Source of the DNA: Brachionus koreanus
Lineage: Eukaryota; Rotifera; Eurotatoria; Ploima; Brachionidae
Direction of reading: 5' to 3'
Assembly (NCBI GenBank): GCA_016987375.1
Contig: PJRA01000412.1
Location: 1,069,237 to 1,115,645, forward strand
DNA length: 46,409 nucleotides
A model generated the notes under the pieces. The model saw only the letters and a list, made by a program, of their open reading frames with translations, did not search any database and was not told the DNA's origin. Shown here piece after piece: positions 46,082 through 46,409 of the stretch (the stretch's first letter is position 1; every line of letters starts with the position of its first letter). Position numbers and translations under genes: made by a program.

Positions 46082-46409
46082 GTAATTTTATTAATTTAGT
46101 AATTTTTAAGTTGAATATAAGAATTTGTACAAAATTGAACATATAAGTGCATTTAGTTAAATGTGTTAAGATGATAGATGTGGTTCTAAGCACGTCCTTT
46201 TGAATTTTTCATTTTCTTAAAATAACGAAGTAGCTTAAATAACTAGATTATTAATTATTATTTTTTTCTAATAGAGTTGCTAAGGATTGAAACAAATTAT
46301 CGAAAACCTACGAAATGCTTTAAAAGGAGATTAGATAAACTTTTGAAAAACTTCAAAATATGCTAAAAGATTAAATCCGGACTTAACAGGAAAAAGTCCG
46401 TCTGATTAT
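46082..46409 (+). other. Start of the next HDAC6-like intron, or sequence 3' of a break
   Basis: After the donor at 46082 no continuation of the deacetylase domain (Y-I-S-x-H-R-Y-type) is seen before the window ends. The stretch contains a 7-bp inverted repeat, CGGACTT (46379-46385) with AAGTCCG (46395-46401). It may be a longer intron with an inserted element. Confidence 0.4.

Overview
This window is eukaryotic and animal. It is strongly AT-rich and gene-sparse. Most genes are cut into many short exons by small GT-AG introns (about 33-60 nt, with a few of 2-3 kb). A Hox gene, a motile-cilium docking gene (ODAD3), a CatSper-accessory-like gene, HDAC6, RPA1 and a type II transmembrane serine protease together point to a ciliated invertebrate. 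The compact introns, extreme AT content and Hox3-class homeobox would suit a rotifer such as Brachionus, but that is inference and no species marker is present. There is one assembly gap of 981 N (13065-14045).

Layout from left to right. 1-2330 is intergenic and holds decayed LINE (non-LTR retrotransposon) pieces. 2360-4258 (-) is an intronless SLC34-type sodium/phosphate cotransporter. 4259-7658 is intergenic, with a hairpin and a reverse-transcriptase relic. 7659-8279 (-) is a PRL/PTP4A-like phosphatase in 3 exons. 8280-10760 carries more LINE relics. 10761-15345 (+) is a membrane-anchored EGF/trypsin-like serine protease in 11 exons; its eighth intron contains the gap and transposon-like sequence. 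15445-16446 (-) is a single-exon TMEM249-like two-pass membrane protein. 18236-23966 (+) is a secreted GH65 protein of the PGGHG/ATHL1 type in 11 exons, with a piggyBac-like MITE in intron 6. 24317-24801 (-) is the cytochrome bc1 subunit UQCRB/QCR7. 26176-28552 (+) is the outer dynein arm docking protein ODAD3/CCDC151. 28553-34323 is a long intergenic and regulatory stretch with three unidentified coding-like segments and a putative Hox3 promoter. 34324-36195 (+) is Hox3 in two exons. 36196-40333 is intergenic with a third LINE tail. 40334-42840 (-) is RPA1 in 10 exons. 43983-46081 (+) is an HDAC6 homologue whose 5' and 3' ends are not resolved in the window.

The genes do not form a pathway. 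The exon models were built by hand from GT-AG sites, reading-frame continuity and remembered family sequence patterns, with no transcript evidence. The most interesting signals are altered functional motifs inside otherwise well-preserved genes: a first HDAC6 deacetylase domain without zinc ligands and with an in-frame stop or an 18-nt intron; an SLC34 protein lacking both QSSS motifs; a PRL phosphatase lacking its redox Cys, general-acid Asp and prenylation box; and a GH65 protein with a changed glucose-binding motif and general-acid position. I found no single new multi-gene system.
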